The position numbers and the translations under genes were made by a program. From CAWCUU01 sp963798855 (GTDB lineage: Bacteria; Gemmatimonadota; Gemmatimonadetes; Longimicrobiales; RSA9), in assembly GCA_963798855.1 (NCBI GenBank), contig CAWCUU010000001.1:1736001-1800000 (forward strand): a DNA stretch of 64,000 bases. Direction: 5' to 3'. Positions 18,801-26,699 of this stretch are shown here, piece after piece; the stretch's first letter is position 1; each line of letters begins with the position of its first letter. The notes under the pieces were generated by a model. The model made no database searches. It was not told the DNA's origin and worked only from the letters and a program-made list of their open reading frames with translations.

Positions 18801-19179
18801 TGGACTCCTCCGCCGGCGACGGCGCCTCCCTCGACTCGGCCGGAAGCACCTCGCCGAGCAGGCGCTCGATGCGCATGGCGTAGTCGAGCGTGCGGTCGAG
18901 CTCGAAGTGCAGCTCGGGCACGCGCCGCACCCGGAGCCGCTTGCCGAGCTCGGTCCGGGCGAATGAGGCCGCCGAGCGCAGCCCTTCCAGCGCCTCCTGC
19001 TTCTCGGCCTCATCGCCCACGACGTTGAGGTAGACGCGCGCGTAGTCGAGGTCGGGCGTGGTTTCCACGCCCGTCACCGTCATAACGCCGACTCGCGGAT
19101 CACGTACCTCGTTCCTGAGGATGTCGCTCAGCTCGCGGCGGATCTGCTCGTTCAACCGCTGCACGCGTCGCGTTGTCAT
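18784..19179 (-). CDS. rbfA: ribosome-binding factor A
   Basis: KH-like assembly factor for the 30S subunit (16S 5' helix maturation). 131 residues. It opens MTTRRVQRLNEQIRRELSDIL, typical of RbfA; the conserved core includes RVPELHFELDRTLDYAMRIE. The C-terminal tail is acidic (ESSGEEE). It is the gene after ylxP in the infB operon. Confidence 0.95.
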   Translation of the reverse strand: MTTRRVQRLNEQIRRELSDILRNEVRDPRVGVMTVTGVETTPDLDYARVYLNVVGDEAEKQEALEGLRSAASFARTELGKRLRVRRVPELHFELDRTLDYAMRIERLLGEVLPAESREAPSPAEESSGEEE

Positions 19180-19218
19180 GGGCCGCTCTCTCCCCGCGGG
19201 CTCCGGCTGCCGAAACGA

Positions 19219-19252
19219 GAGACGGCGGCCGTCCCGCGGACGCCGCCGTCTC
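19219..19252 (-). terminator. GC-rich stem-loop between ylxP and rbfA
   Basis: Perfect 11-base-pair stem GAGACGGCGGC/GCCGCCGTCTC (19219-19229 with 19242-19252) around a 12-base loop. No clean T-tract follows on the minus strand (TCGTTTCGG). It may pause or partly terminate transcription inside the infB operon, or stabilise mRNA ends. Confidence 0.4.
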
Positions 19253-19258
19253 CGATAC

Positions 19259-19540
19259 CTACATGAAGCGTCGATAGCTGTCGATGATGCGCGCTCGATG
19301 CTCTCCGCTCACCAGCCGATCCGCGCTCTGCAGCACCGACTCCACCTGGCGCCGCTCGCCGGACACCACGCAGGCAGTGAGCTCCGCCCTCTGCCACAAC
19401 TCCTGGTGGCCCGTCTCCGCGACCGAGATGTTGAAGCGCCCGTGGAGGCGGTCCTTCAGGCTCTTCACCACACGTCGCTTGTCCTTCAGCGACTGTGCCC
19501 CGAAGATCTCGAGCTCCCAGGCGATCAGGCCAATGACCAC
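19259..19540 (-). CDS. YlxP-like protein (DUF503)
   Basis: 93-residue protein of the DUF503/YlxP family, often encoded between infB and rbfA; function is not settled, probably in ribosome or RNA metabolism. The typical sequence is seen: MVIGLIAWELEIFGAQSLKDKRRVVKSL followed by FNISVAETGHQELWQRAELT. Starts at GTG 19540, 27 bases after the infB stop. Confidence 0.9.
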   Translation of the reverse strand: MVIGLIAWELEIFGAQSLKDKRRVVKSLKDRLHGRFNISVAETGHQELWQRAELTACVVSGERRQVESVLQSADRLVSGEHRARIIDSYRRFM

Positions 19541-19567
19541 GTCGCCGCCGGCCGCCGAGGACGAACG

Positions 19568-22213
19568 CTACGCGCTCTCGGCGCTCGCGCTGCTCGCGAG
19601 CGTGCGCGCCACCTCTTCGATGCGGTAGCACTCGATCACATCGCCGACCTTCACGTCGTTATAGCTTTCGACGTTGAGGCCGCACTCGAAGCCTTCACGC
19701 ACCTCGCGGACATCGTCCTTGAAGCGCTTCAGGCTGCCGAGCACCCCTTCGTAGATCTGCATTCCCTCGCGCACGATGCGGACGCGGGCCCGACGGTCGA
19801 TCACGCCCTCGGTGACATAGCAGCCGGCGACCGTGCCGATCCGCGGGACCTTGAAGAGCTGTCGCACCTCGGCCGCGCCCAGCAGCACCTCGCGCTCCTC
19901 CGGCGCGAGCAGCCCCTCGAGCGCCGAGCGAACCTCCTCGACCGCCTCGTAAATGACGCTGTACAGCCGGATGTCGACGCCTTCCTGATTGGCGATGGCA
20001 CGGGCGTTTGCGTCCGGTCGGACGTGGAATCCGATCACGATCGCACCCGATGTGGCCGCGAGCAGGATGTCGGACTCGTTGATCGCCCCGACCGCGCGGT
20101 GGATCACGTCCACCTGGACCTCGCCGGTGGAGAGCTGCTCCAGCGCGTCGGAGAGCGCCTGCACGGAGCCGTCCACGTCGCCCTTGATGACGAGGTTCAG
20201 CTGCGCCGTCTGTCCCTTCGCGAGCATCGCGCTGATGTCCTGCAGCTTCACGCCCCGACTCTTGATGCGCAGTTGCTTCTCCCGCTCGAGACGCTGCCGC
20301 GACTGCGCGATCTCCGCGGCGCGGTCCGCGTCCATGACGACCAGCGTATCGCCCGCCTGCGGCACTCCCGACAGCCCCAGGATCTGCGCCGGTGTCGCGG
20401 GTCCGGTCTCATCGACCGCGTTGCCGCGCTCATCCAGCATTGCCCGCACGCGTCCCTCGTACAGACCGCAGACGAATGCGTCGCCGACGCGAAGTGTGCC
20501 GTTCGTGACCAGCACGGTCGCCACGGGGCCCTTCCCCACGTCGAGCTGAGCCTCGATCACCGTACCCTGCGCGTCACGGTTCGGGTTCGCCGTCAGCTCC
20601 AGCAGCTCCGCCTGCAAGAGCAGCTTGTCGAGCAGGTCCTGGATGCCGGCACCGGTCTTGGCGCTGACCTCCGCCGCCAGGACGTTGCCGCCGAACTCCT
20701 CGACGACGACCTCGTGCTCGAGGAGCTGCTGCTTCACCCGTGTCGGGTTCGCGCCCGGTTTGTCGATCTTGTTGATCCCGACCACGATCGGAACGCCGGC
20801 GTTCTTCGCGTGGCTGATCGCCTCAATGGTCTGCGGCATCACCGAGTCGTCGGCGGCGACCACGAGGATGACGAGATCGGTGACCTCCGCGCCGCGCGCC
20901 CGCATCGCCGTGAAGGCGGCGTGGCCCGGCGTGTCCAGGAACGTCACCGAGCGGCCGTCCTCCAAGCGAACGTTGTAGGCGCCGATATGCTGCGTGATGC
21001 CGCCCGCCTCGCCCGCGATCACGTTCGTCTTGCGGATGTAGTCCAGGAGCGACGTCTTGCCGTGATCCACGTGGCCCATGACGGTGACCACCGGCGGCCG
21101 CGGCTCGAGGTCCTCCGGCCGCTCTGCCTCCGCCTCCTCCTCGAGATCCGCGGAGTAGCCGGTCTCGCGAGCCGCCTTGTAGCCGAACTCGTCGAGCAGC
21201 AGCTCGATCTGATCGAAGTCCAGCCGCTGGTTGATCGTCACCATCAGTCCGAGATTCTTGAACGCACTCGTGATGATCTCGGTCGGTCTGTGATCGATCA
21301 GCTCCGCCAGCTCGGCGACCGTCAGGAACTCGTTCACGCGGACCGTCTGGGCTTCCTCGGCCGCAACCCGCTGCCGCTCCGCCTCCCGTTCCTCGCGCCG
21401 CTCCGCGGCCTCCACTCGCGAGCGCCGGCGCTTGCGGCCACCGGTTCCCGACTTGATCTCGGCCATGACGCGCTGCACGTTCTCCTGCACCGCGTCCTGG
21501 TCCACTCGCTGCCGCTTCTTCTTCCGCTTCTCCTTCTTCGACTTGCGACGGCCGTCGGTGGTGAAGCCCTCCGCCTGGATCCGCACCTGCCCGCCCGGGC
21601 CCGCGCTCGCGGCCGGTGCCGGCCGCGCCGGCATGACGTCTGCCACGCGCTTCGGCCGGAACGCCTCCCTGCGACGCGTCCGATCCGTCTCCTCCTCTTC
21701 GGCGGCGCGTGCGGCAGGTCGCTCCTCCGACGCCGGCTCCGCCTCCTCTTCTTCCTCGGGCTCTTCGACCTCCGAGACCGGCTCCTGCTCCGGCTCGGCC
21801 TGCGCAGCGATGCGTTCCTCCGCCTCCTCTTCGGCCTCTTCCACCGCCTCCACGGCGGCCTCCTCGAGAGCCTCCGCAGCCGCCGCCTCGGCCGCTTCCG
21901 CGGCCATCGCCTCGGCCGCGTCGGCCGTCGGTGACGCCGTTTCCGGCTCCTCGACGACCTCCAGCTCCGACTTGCGGCGGCGGCGGCGACGGCGCGTCGT
22001 AGTCTGGGCGTCCTCGATGGCCGCTTCCAGCGCCTCATCCACGTTTTCGTGGCCGGCGCGCCGCTCCCGCTCCAGACGCGCACGCACCTTCGACACCGTG
22101 CCGACATCGATGGCCGATGCCTCGCTGCGTACGGGCGCACCCAGCTCACGAAGCAGCTGGATCAGCGCTTCGCTCGGGACCTTCAACTCCTTCGCTACTT
22201 CGTAAACGCGCAT
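19568..22213 (-). CDS. infB: translation initiation factor IF-2
   Basis: GTPase that brings initiator tRNA to the 30S subunit. 881 residues. An IF2_N domain at 1-50 (MRVYEVAKELKVPSEALIQLL) is followed by a long low-complexity Ala/Glu/Arg-rich linker, a second IF2_N-like segment near 300-350, then the G domain with GHVDHGKTS at about 380-388, DTPGHAAF, and NKIDKPGA. Domains II to IV follow. The linker explains the length. In the rimP-nusA-ylxQ-infB order. Confidence 0.97.
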   Translation of the reverse strand: MRVYEVAKELKVPSEALIQLLRELGAPVRSEASAIDVGTVSKVRARLERERRAGHENVDEALEAAIEDAQTTTRRRRRRRKSELEVVEEPETASPTADAAEAMAAEAAEAAAAEALEEAAVEAVEEAEEEAEERIAAQAEPEQEPVSEVEEPEEEEEAEPASEERPAARAAEEEETDRTRRREAFRPKRVADVMPARPAPAASAGPGGQVRIQAEGFTTDGRRKSKKEKRKKKRQRVDQDAVQENVQRVMAEIKSGTGGRKRRRSRVEAAERREEREAERQRVAAEEAQTVRVNEFLTVAELAELIDHRPTEIITSAFKNLGLMVTINQRLDFDQIELLLDEFGYKAARETGYSADLEEEAEAERPEDLEPRPPVVTVMGHVDHGKTSLLDYIRKTNVIAGEAGGITQHIGAYNVRLEDGRSVTFLDTPGHAAFTAMRARGAEVTDLVILVVAADDSVMPQTIEAISHAKNAGVPIVVGINKIDKPGANPTRVKQQLLEHEVVVEEFGGNVLAAEVSAKTGAGIQDLLDKLLLQAELLELTANPNRDAQGTVIEAQLDVGKGPVATVLVTNGTLRVGDAFVCGLYEGRVRAMLDERGNAVDETGPATPAQILGLSGVPQAGDTLVVMDADRAAEIAQSRQRLEREKQLRIKSRGVKLQDISAMLAKGQTAQLNLVIKGDVDGSVQALSDALEQLSTGEVQVDVIHRAVGAINESDILLAATSGAIVIGFHVRPDANARAIANQEGVDIRLYSVIYEAVEEVRSALEGLLAPEEREVLLGAAEVRQLFKVPRIGTVAGCYVTEGVIDRRARVRIVREGMQIYEGVLGSLKRFKDDVREVREGFECGLNVESYNDVKVGDVIECYRIEEVARTLASSASAESA

Positions 22214-22250
22214 CGCCTGTCAACCACCTGTCCGGAAAAGCCGTCCCCAC

Positions 22251-22493
22251 TCACTGCTTCATCGTCTCGAAAACATCGAAGAGCCGTCGGCCCAGCGAAC
22301 GGTCGAGCACCGCCACCGCCGAGACCGGCGCACGGCCGATCGCCCCGCCGAGCTCCTCACGCCGATATCCAATCACGTACCGGACCTCCCGCGCCTTCAG
22401 CAGGGGCAGCAGCCGGTCCTGCGTGTTCGCCGAGCAGTCCGCAGCGACGATCACGAACGGTGGCTGCGTCCCCCTCCGCAGCGCCTCGCGCAC
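22251..22493 (-). CDS. L7Ae/L30e-family RNA-binding protein (YlxQ-like); true start uncertain
   Basis: Small kink-turn-type RNA-binding protein usually found between nusA and infB. The GTG at 22493 gives 80 residues (MREALRRGTQPPFVIVAADCSANTQDRLLP). Family-like sequence continues upstream in the same frame (DAALRLLGLAARAG) right up to the nusA stop at 22558-22560, but no ATG, GTG or TTG is in frame there. Either translation starts at an unusual codon, or a small sequence error hides the start. Function in ribosome assembly or RNA metabolism is inferred. Confidence 0.8.
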   Translation of the reverse strand: MREALRRGTQPPFVIVAADCSANTQDRLLPLLKAREVRYVIGYRREELGGAIGRAPVSAVAVLDRSLGRRLFDVFETMKQ

Positions 22494-22557
22494 CGCGCCC
22501 GTTCCGCCGACCGCCGCCCCCGCTCGGGCCGCGAGGCCGAGAAGGCGGAGCGCCGCG

Positions 22558-24129
22558 TCAGCCGACCGGCTCGTCCGCCCCCTCCTCCGCCTCGGAGCTC
22601 GCCGCCGATGCGGCAGTCTCGTCGACGGCCTCCGCCTCGCCGGCCTCGTCTTCTCCGGCAGCCGTGCCGACGGCCGACTCCTCCTCGCCGGAAGCCGCCT
22701 GCTCTGCAGCGGGCGGCTCTTCGGCTACCGGCGCCACCTTCATGCCCAGGATCTCGCTGGCGACCTGGCGCGCCTCGGCGAGCTCGTCCGCCGTCGGCTG
22801 TGCTCCCTGCTCCTCGCTCGACTCGGAGGCGCCCTCGACGACGACCGTCAGCTCGTCGATGATGCGGAGCACCTCGGCGGCCTCCTCCTCCGATACCCCA
22901 GGAATGCGCCCGAGATCGTCCCGCTCAAGGTCGATGATATCAAAAAACGTAGTATATCCGGCCCCTTCCAGGGCCGCCAGAGTGGCCGGCTTGATCTCGA
23001 GCTCGGACAGCGGGAAGTCCGCCATCTCGTACTCGGAGTCCGGCGCCGCGCCGCCGAAGAGCGCTTCGTCGGCGCCGCGCTCGAGCCACTCGCGGCTTCC
23101 GTAGAGGTCGATCTGCCAGCCGATGAGCTGGCTCGCAAGTCGGACGTTCTGGCCGTTTCGACCGATCGCGAGCGAGAGCTGGTCCTCGTCGACGATGGCG
23201 GTGATCACGCGCCGCTCGGCGTCGCTGATCACTTTCGCGACCTGTGCGGGCGCGAGCGCGCGTCGCGCGTAGACCTCGGGGTCGGGGTGCCAGGGGACGA
23301 TGTCGATGCGCTCTCCGCCGAGCTCGCTGACGACGGCCTGGACGCGCGAGCCCTTCACACCGACGCAGGCGCCGACCGGGTCGATCGATTCGTCCCGGGA
23401 TGCGACCGCCAGCTTGGTACGTCCGCCGACTTCGCGGGCAATGCCCTTGATCTCGACGATGCCCTGGTAGATCTCGGGGACCTCGAGCTTGAAGAGCGCG
23501 GCGACGAAGAGCGGGTCCGCCCGCGACATGATCAGGCGCGGCCCCTTCGAGGTCTCCTCCACCCGCTTCAGCACCGCCCGAATCGGCTCGCCCTGGCGGA
23601 ATCGCTCGCGCGGATTCTGTTCCTTCCAGGGGATCGTCGCATCGGCGTCGCGAGACTTGTTCAGCATCATCACGATCTTGCCGCGCTCGACCTGCTGCAC
23701 CTCACCGCTCAGCAGCTCGCCGACGCGGTCGGCGTACTCGTCGCGGATGCGATTCCGCTCGTTCTCCCGCAGGCGCTGGATGATCCGCTGCTTCGCCGCC
23801 ATCACGGCGTTGCGGCCGAACTGCTCGAACTCCACCGGGATCTCCAGAACGTCGCCGGGCTCGAAGTCCGGATCATCCCAGCGCGCCTCCTCCAGGGAGG
23901 TCTGGCGAGAGGAATCCTCGACCTCTTCGACCACCTCCTTCAGGACGGTGATGCGCATCTCGCCGGCATCTTCGTCGATCTGGATCTCCGCCTCGACGTT
24001 CGGTCCGAAACGCCGCGCGAGCGCGGCCATCAGCCCGTCACGGATCAGGTCGTGGAGCTCCTCACGCGAGATGCTCTTGTTGGCGATCATGTCGCGAAAG
24101 GCCGCCAGCACCTGCGTCGCGTTGGCCAT
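22558..24129 (-). CDS. nusA: transcription termination/antitermination factor NusA
   Basis: RNA polymerase-associated factor for pausing, termination and antitermination. 523 residues. N-terminal domain at 1-125, S1 domain near 135-200, then KH1 and KH2 (DPVGACVGVKGSRVQAVV and LSLAIGRNGQNVRLA). A C-terminal HhH-like repeat (FDIIDLERDDLGRIPGVS) is followed by an acidic Ala/Glu-rich tail. Located between rimP and ylxQ as expected. Confidence 0.97.
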   Translation of the reverse strand: MANATQVLAAFRDMIANKSISREELHDLIRDGLMAALARRFGPNVEAEIQIDEDAGEMRITVLKEVVEEVEDSSRQTSLEEARWDDPDFEPGDVLEIPVEFEQFGRNAVMAAKQRIIQRLRENERNRIRDEYADRVGELLSGEVQQVERGKIVMMLNKSRDADATIPWKEQNPRERFRQGEPIRAVLKRVEETSKGPRLIMSRADPLFVAALFKLEVPEIYQGIVEIKGIAREVGGRTKLAVASRDESIDPVGACVGVKGSRVQAVVSELGGERIDIVPWHPDPEVYARRALAPAQVAKVISDAERRVITAIVDEDQLSLAIGRNGQNVRLASQLIGWQIDLYGSREWLERGADEALFGGAAPDSEYEMADFPLSELEIKPATLAALEGAGYTTFFDIIDLERDDLGRIPGVSEEEAAEVLRIIDELTVVVEGASESSEEQGAQPTADELAEARQVASEILGMKVAPVAEEPPAAEQAASGEEESAVGTAAGEDEAGEAEAVDETAASAASSEAEEGADEPVG

Positions 24130-24168
24130 ACTCCCTTCCTGCTCGTTGGATGTCTCGCGGCGACCGCA

Positions 24169-24660
24169 TCAGCGGTCGTCGTCCCAGCGGAACACCAGCT
24201 GCGCGCGGGCCACGTCGCTGCGCGGCACCTCGACCTCATCGCCATCGGCGAGCCGGAGCCGGATCCGCTCCTCCTCACCGCTGCGGGTCAGGCCCAGCAG
24301 CTCGCCCTCCAGCCGGCGTCCGCGGCCCGCCAGCGGACCATACCCTTTCAGCGCGACCTCTCGCCCGGCGAAGCGGCGGAAGTCGCGCGATCGCGTCAAC
24401 GGCCGCTCGATGCCCGGGGAGGAGACCTCCAGCACGTAGGAGGCGCCACCACCGAGCCGCTCATCCAGCAGCGGGCCGATCGCCCGACTCACCTCGGCAC
24501 ACTCGTCGATCGTGATCCCGTGGCCCGGCTCGGAGTCCGGGCGATCGACGCGGAGTCGCAGGACCGGACGCGTGCGCGAGCCGGCTCGCTCCAGCTCCAC
24601 CAGCTCGAAGCCGAGCTCCTCGACACGCTGCTCCAGCGCCTGCTCCAGGCCATCCGACAT
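24169..24660 (-). CDS. rimP: ribosome maturation factor RimP
   Basis: 30S assembly factor. 163 residues from ATG 24660 (MSDGLEQALEQRVEELGFELVE), the first gene of the nusA-infB operon. Characteristic stretches are ISxExCAEVSRAIGPLLDE-like ITIDECAEVSRAIG and VLEVSSPGIERPLTRSRDFRRF. A longer frame upstream runs through a terminator and is rejected. Only about 34 bases separate the terminator T-tract from this start. Confidence 0.95.
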   Translation of the reverse strand: MSDGLEQALEQRVEELGFELVELERAGSRTRPVLRLRVDRPDSEPGHGITIDECAEVSRAIGPLLDERLGGGASYVLEVSSPGIERPLTRSRDFRRFAGREVALKGYGPLAGRGRRLEGELLGLTRSGEEERIRLRLADGDEVEVPRSDVARAQLVFRWDDDR

Positions 24661-24693
24661 TGACAGGTCGGTGAAGGACCGTTGGCGTCGATC

Positions 24694-24722
24694 AATAAAA
24701 AAGTGGGGGACTTCCCCCCACT
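24694..24722 (-). terminator. Rho-independent terminator between the OsmC gene and rimP
   Basis: On the minus strand an eight-base-pair stem (AGTGGGGG/CCCCCACT, 24715-24722 with 24702-24709, loop of five bases) is followed by TTTTTTATT. It ends the murA-to-OsmC unit. Because it lies so near the rimP start it could also act as an attenuator in the rimP-nusA leader; NusA-dependent control is possible but unproved. Confidence 0.85.
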
Positions 24723-24805
24723 CGTCAGCGGCGGCGTCCCCCGACGCCCCCGCGGCTACCCCCAAAGTATAAGCGAAGTCCGATGTTACCGCAACCGGCC
24801 ATCGC

Positions 24806-25276
24806 TCATCCGCCGGCCTCTCGGATCTCCGCCTCCCAGGTCACGGTGACGGCCCCCTTGAGCGACTGAGCGGTCGGACATTTGTCCACGTGCCGCTCCA
24901 GCGCACGATCGACGATATCGTGCGTACCCGCCGGGATCTCCAGCCGGTAGCGCACGTGCACCCGTGTCAGCACCGGAATGCGGTCGCGGAGCTCGTTCAT
25001 TCCCTCGACCTCCGCCCTGATCTGATCGCCGTCCAGGCTCACCCCGCGCGCCTCCAGCGCGCCGTTCAGCGTCCCTAGCAGTCAGCCACCGGTGGCCGCG
25101 ACAATGTAGTCCACCGGCAACGGCAGATCCATCGCCGCGTCGAGGCCGTAGTGCCGCTTGATCGAGCCGTGCACACCGATGTCGAACTCTGCGCCCGTCT
25201 CGAGCGTGGCACGGCGGTGCACGCCCTCGATCTTCCGGACCCGGCACCGCGCAACATAGAACGGCTCCTCGGTCAC
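24806..25276 (-). CDS. OsmC-family redox protein with in-frame TGA at the catalytic Cys (candidate selenoprotein)
   Basis: OsmC/Ohr-type proteins reduce peroxides with two conserved cysteines. Starting at GTG 25276, after GGAGGAG, this frame gives 156 codons with a TGA at 25082-25084 as codon 65. The sequence around it, VDYIVAATGG-TGA-LLGTLNGALEARG, puts the TGA where the family has its first redox cysteine; the second is Cys133 in DKCPTAQSL. Both sides are in the same frame and well conserved. A SECIS-like hairpin follows. The start overlaps the previous gene by four bases. Selenocysteine insertion is inferred; a nonsense mutation is the alternative. No sel genes are in this window. Confidence 0.8.
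25046..25062 (-). promoter_or_regulatory. bacterial SECIS-like stem-loop after the OsmC TGA
   Basis: In the mRNA a six-base-pair stem GCGCGC/GCGCGC encloses the loop UGGAG. The loop begins 26 nucleotides after the UGA and has G at its second position. Known bacterial SECIS elements place a small apical loop with a G in the first two positions roughly 16-37 nucleotides after UGA, so the geometry fits. The region is GC-rich, so a chance hairpin is possible. Confidence 0.55.
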
Positions 25277-25494
25277 GACTCCTCCTCTTCGACTGCGTTC
25301 GGGCCGCGGCCACGGTAGCCGCTGCACTGCATCACCGGCAAGGCGGGGTAGCGTGGGAATTCCGGATCGCTGCGCGATAGCGCGCAGAAGAGGAAGCGGG
25401 ATCCGCGCCGGTTGCCGATGACCTCGGCGTTCACACAGGTGGCGCAGAGACCGGCTCCCGGCATGAGCTGGCCGCCCGGCCTGGCGCCGCTCAC
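25273..25494 (-). CDS. small four-cysteine protein, probably zinc-binding
   Basis: 73 residues, function unknown. Cys17 and Cys20 (LCATCVNA) with two further cysteines (FLFCALSRSD and MQCSGY) suggest one bound zinc or a redox centre. The pattern with a GSRF-FLFC and FPRYP-LPV core resembles a widespread uncharacterised small family. Its GTG overlaps the pgeF stop by four bases and its stop overlaps the OsmC-type start by four bases, so the three proteins are cotranslated. Confidence 0.7.
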   Translation of the reverse strand: MSGARPGGQLMPGAGLCATCVNAEVIGNRRGSRFLFCALSRSDPEFPRYPALPVMQCSGYRGRGPNAVEEEES

Positions 25495-26297
25495 GGTAGC
25501 GCCGCGTCGGAAAGCGCGAGGACCCCCATCTGGCGCTCGGGATCACCGCCCCTGTGCGAGAAGAAGGGAGAATCGCCGCAGCGCGTGCAGAAGGACGATA
25601 CGGTGACACGGGATGGGGCGATGCCGAGCGCGACGGCCCGGCGCGCGAGAACGGCCCTCAGATCGACGGGCCGCGCACCGGCGGGAACGGGTAGCTCGAG
25701 AGCCTCGTGCACCTCGGGCCCGACCTCGTAGCAGCGCCCACAGATCGACGGGCCGAGGTGAACGTAGAGCCTGTCTGGAAGACTGCCGAAGGCGTGACCG
25801 AGCGCCCGCACCCCGCGCTCGAGGATTCCTGCCGCTACACCGCGCCAGCCGCCGTGCAGGACGGCCGCAGCCGGGCGCTCCGGGTCCGCAACGAAGATCG
25901 GCACGCAGTCCGCGACGGAGACCGTCAGCAACACCCCCGGTGTGGCCGTGATGTGTCCGTCGTAGCCGTCGCTGATGAGGAGGCCGGGCGGTCCATCGTC
26001 GTGCCGCAGTACCTCGGCGCGATGGACCTGCCGGGAGTGGGCGAGGCGCTCCGTTCCCGCGACGCGGCCGAGCTCGCGCCAGCGTCCGAGCACGCTGCCC
26101 ACCGGCCTGCCGCCGGAAAGGCCGAGGTCGAACGGCTCGGCTTCCCCGCCCCGCGCGGTGGTTCCCTGTACGAAGCCGGGCAGAAGCTCGGGCCACCCGG
26201 GATGCACGTAGAGCGGCACCGGCCCGCCGAGCGGCTCTTCCCGGACGACGCTGCCGATCACCGGCTGCATCGCCGGATCCTGCTGCTCTCGACGCAT
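25491..26297 (-). CDS. pgeF: YfiH/PgeF-family purine nucleoside phosphorylase-like protein (old name multicopper polyphenol oxidase)
   Basis: Family linked to peptidoglycan editing and to nucleoside phosphorylase/deaminase activity. 268 residues. Conserved metal-site motifs are visible: SVADCVPIFVAD, VLHGGWRGVAAGI, HLGPSICGRCYEVG and CTRCGDSPFFSHRG. Start ATG 26297; a second ATG at 26270 is possible. It is followed by a four-Cys protein and the OsmC-type gene in overlapping order. Confidence 0.9.
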   Translation of the reverse strand: MRREQQDPAMQPVIGSVVREEPLGGPVPLYVHPGWPELLPGFVQGTTARGGEAEPFDLGLSGGRPVGSVLGRWRELGRVAGTERLAHSRQVHRAEVLRHDDGPPGLLISDGYDGHITATPGVLLTVSVADCVPIFVADPERPAAAVLHGGWRGVAAGILERGVRALGHAFGSLPDRLYVHLGPSICGRCYEVGPEVHEALELPVPAGARPVDLRAVLARRAVALGIAPSRVTVSSFCTRCGDSPFFSHRGGDPERQMGVLALSDAALP

Positions 26298-26306
26298 CCC
26301 GGCCCT

Positions 26307-26687
26307 TCAACCTCGATCGACTGGAATGTCCGAGGTCCCGGTCGATGCACCGCCCTCCCCACCGGATCCCCCGGGCTGCCGACCGCCGGCCCGTGCATGG
26401 GATTCGTGCGACTCGTGCGCCTCCAGCCGCAACCGCAGGGCGTCGACCTCGGCGCTCAGCGCATCGAACTCGCGGCGGGGCACGAGATCCATCTTCTCGC
26501 GGGCGCCTTCGAACGCCGTCTGGGCCCGGCGCATCGTCTCCCGCACTGCCTCGCGCGCCTTCTCGGGCCCGAGCTCGGTGCGGTCGACCATCTCCTGAAC
26601 CGTCTCCTCGACGGCCTCGCGGAACGCGTCGAGCACGCCCATCCAGGCGCTGAAGCCCTCACGCGGGCGCTGCCGATCCTCCTCCAT
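26307..26687 (-). CDS. coiled-coil protein, phasin/UbiK-like
   Basis: 126 residues. A helical N-terminal part (VLDAFREAVEETVQEMVDRTELG) is followed by VPRREFDALSAEVDALRLRLE, which resembles the C-terminal helix of BMFP/UbiK-type membrane fusogenic proteins, and a Gly/Ser-rich disordered tail. A role at membranes or as accessory factor is only a guess. It lies between murA and pgeF with very short gaps. Confidence 0.65.
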   Translation of the reverse strand: MEEDRQRPREGFSAWMGVLDAFREAVEETVQEMVDRTELGPEKAREAVRETMRRAQTAFEGAREKMDLVPRREFDALSAEVDALRLRLEAHESHESHARAGGRQPGGSGGEGGASTGTSDIPVDRG

Positions 26688-26699
26688 GATTCCTCCGTT

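Noticed and set aside
19058..21934. 958-codon plus-strand frame opposite infB
   Set aside because: Antisense shadow of infB; composition mirrors the Glu/Ala-rich linker, no domain seen.
22117..24663. 848-codon plus-strand frame opposite nusA and rimP
   Set aside because: Antisense shadow; no homology pattern or ribosome binding site.
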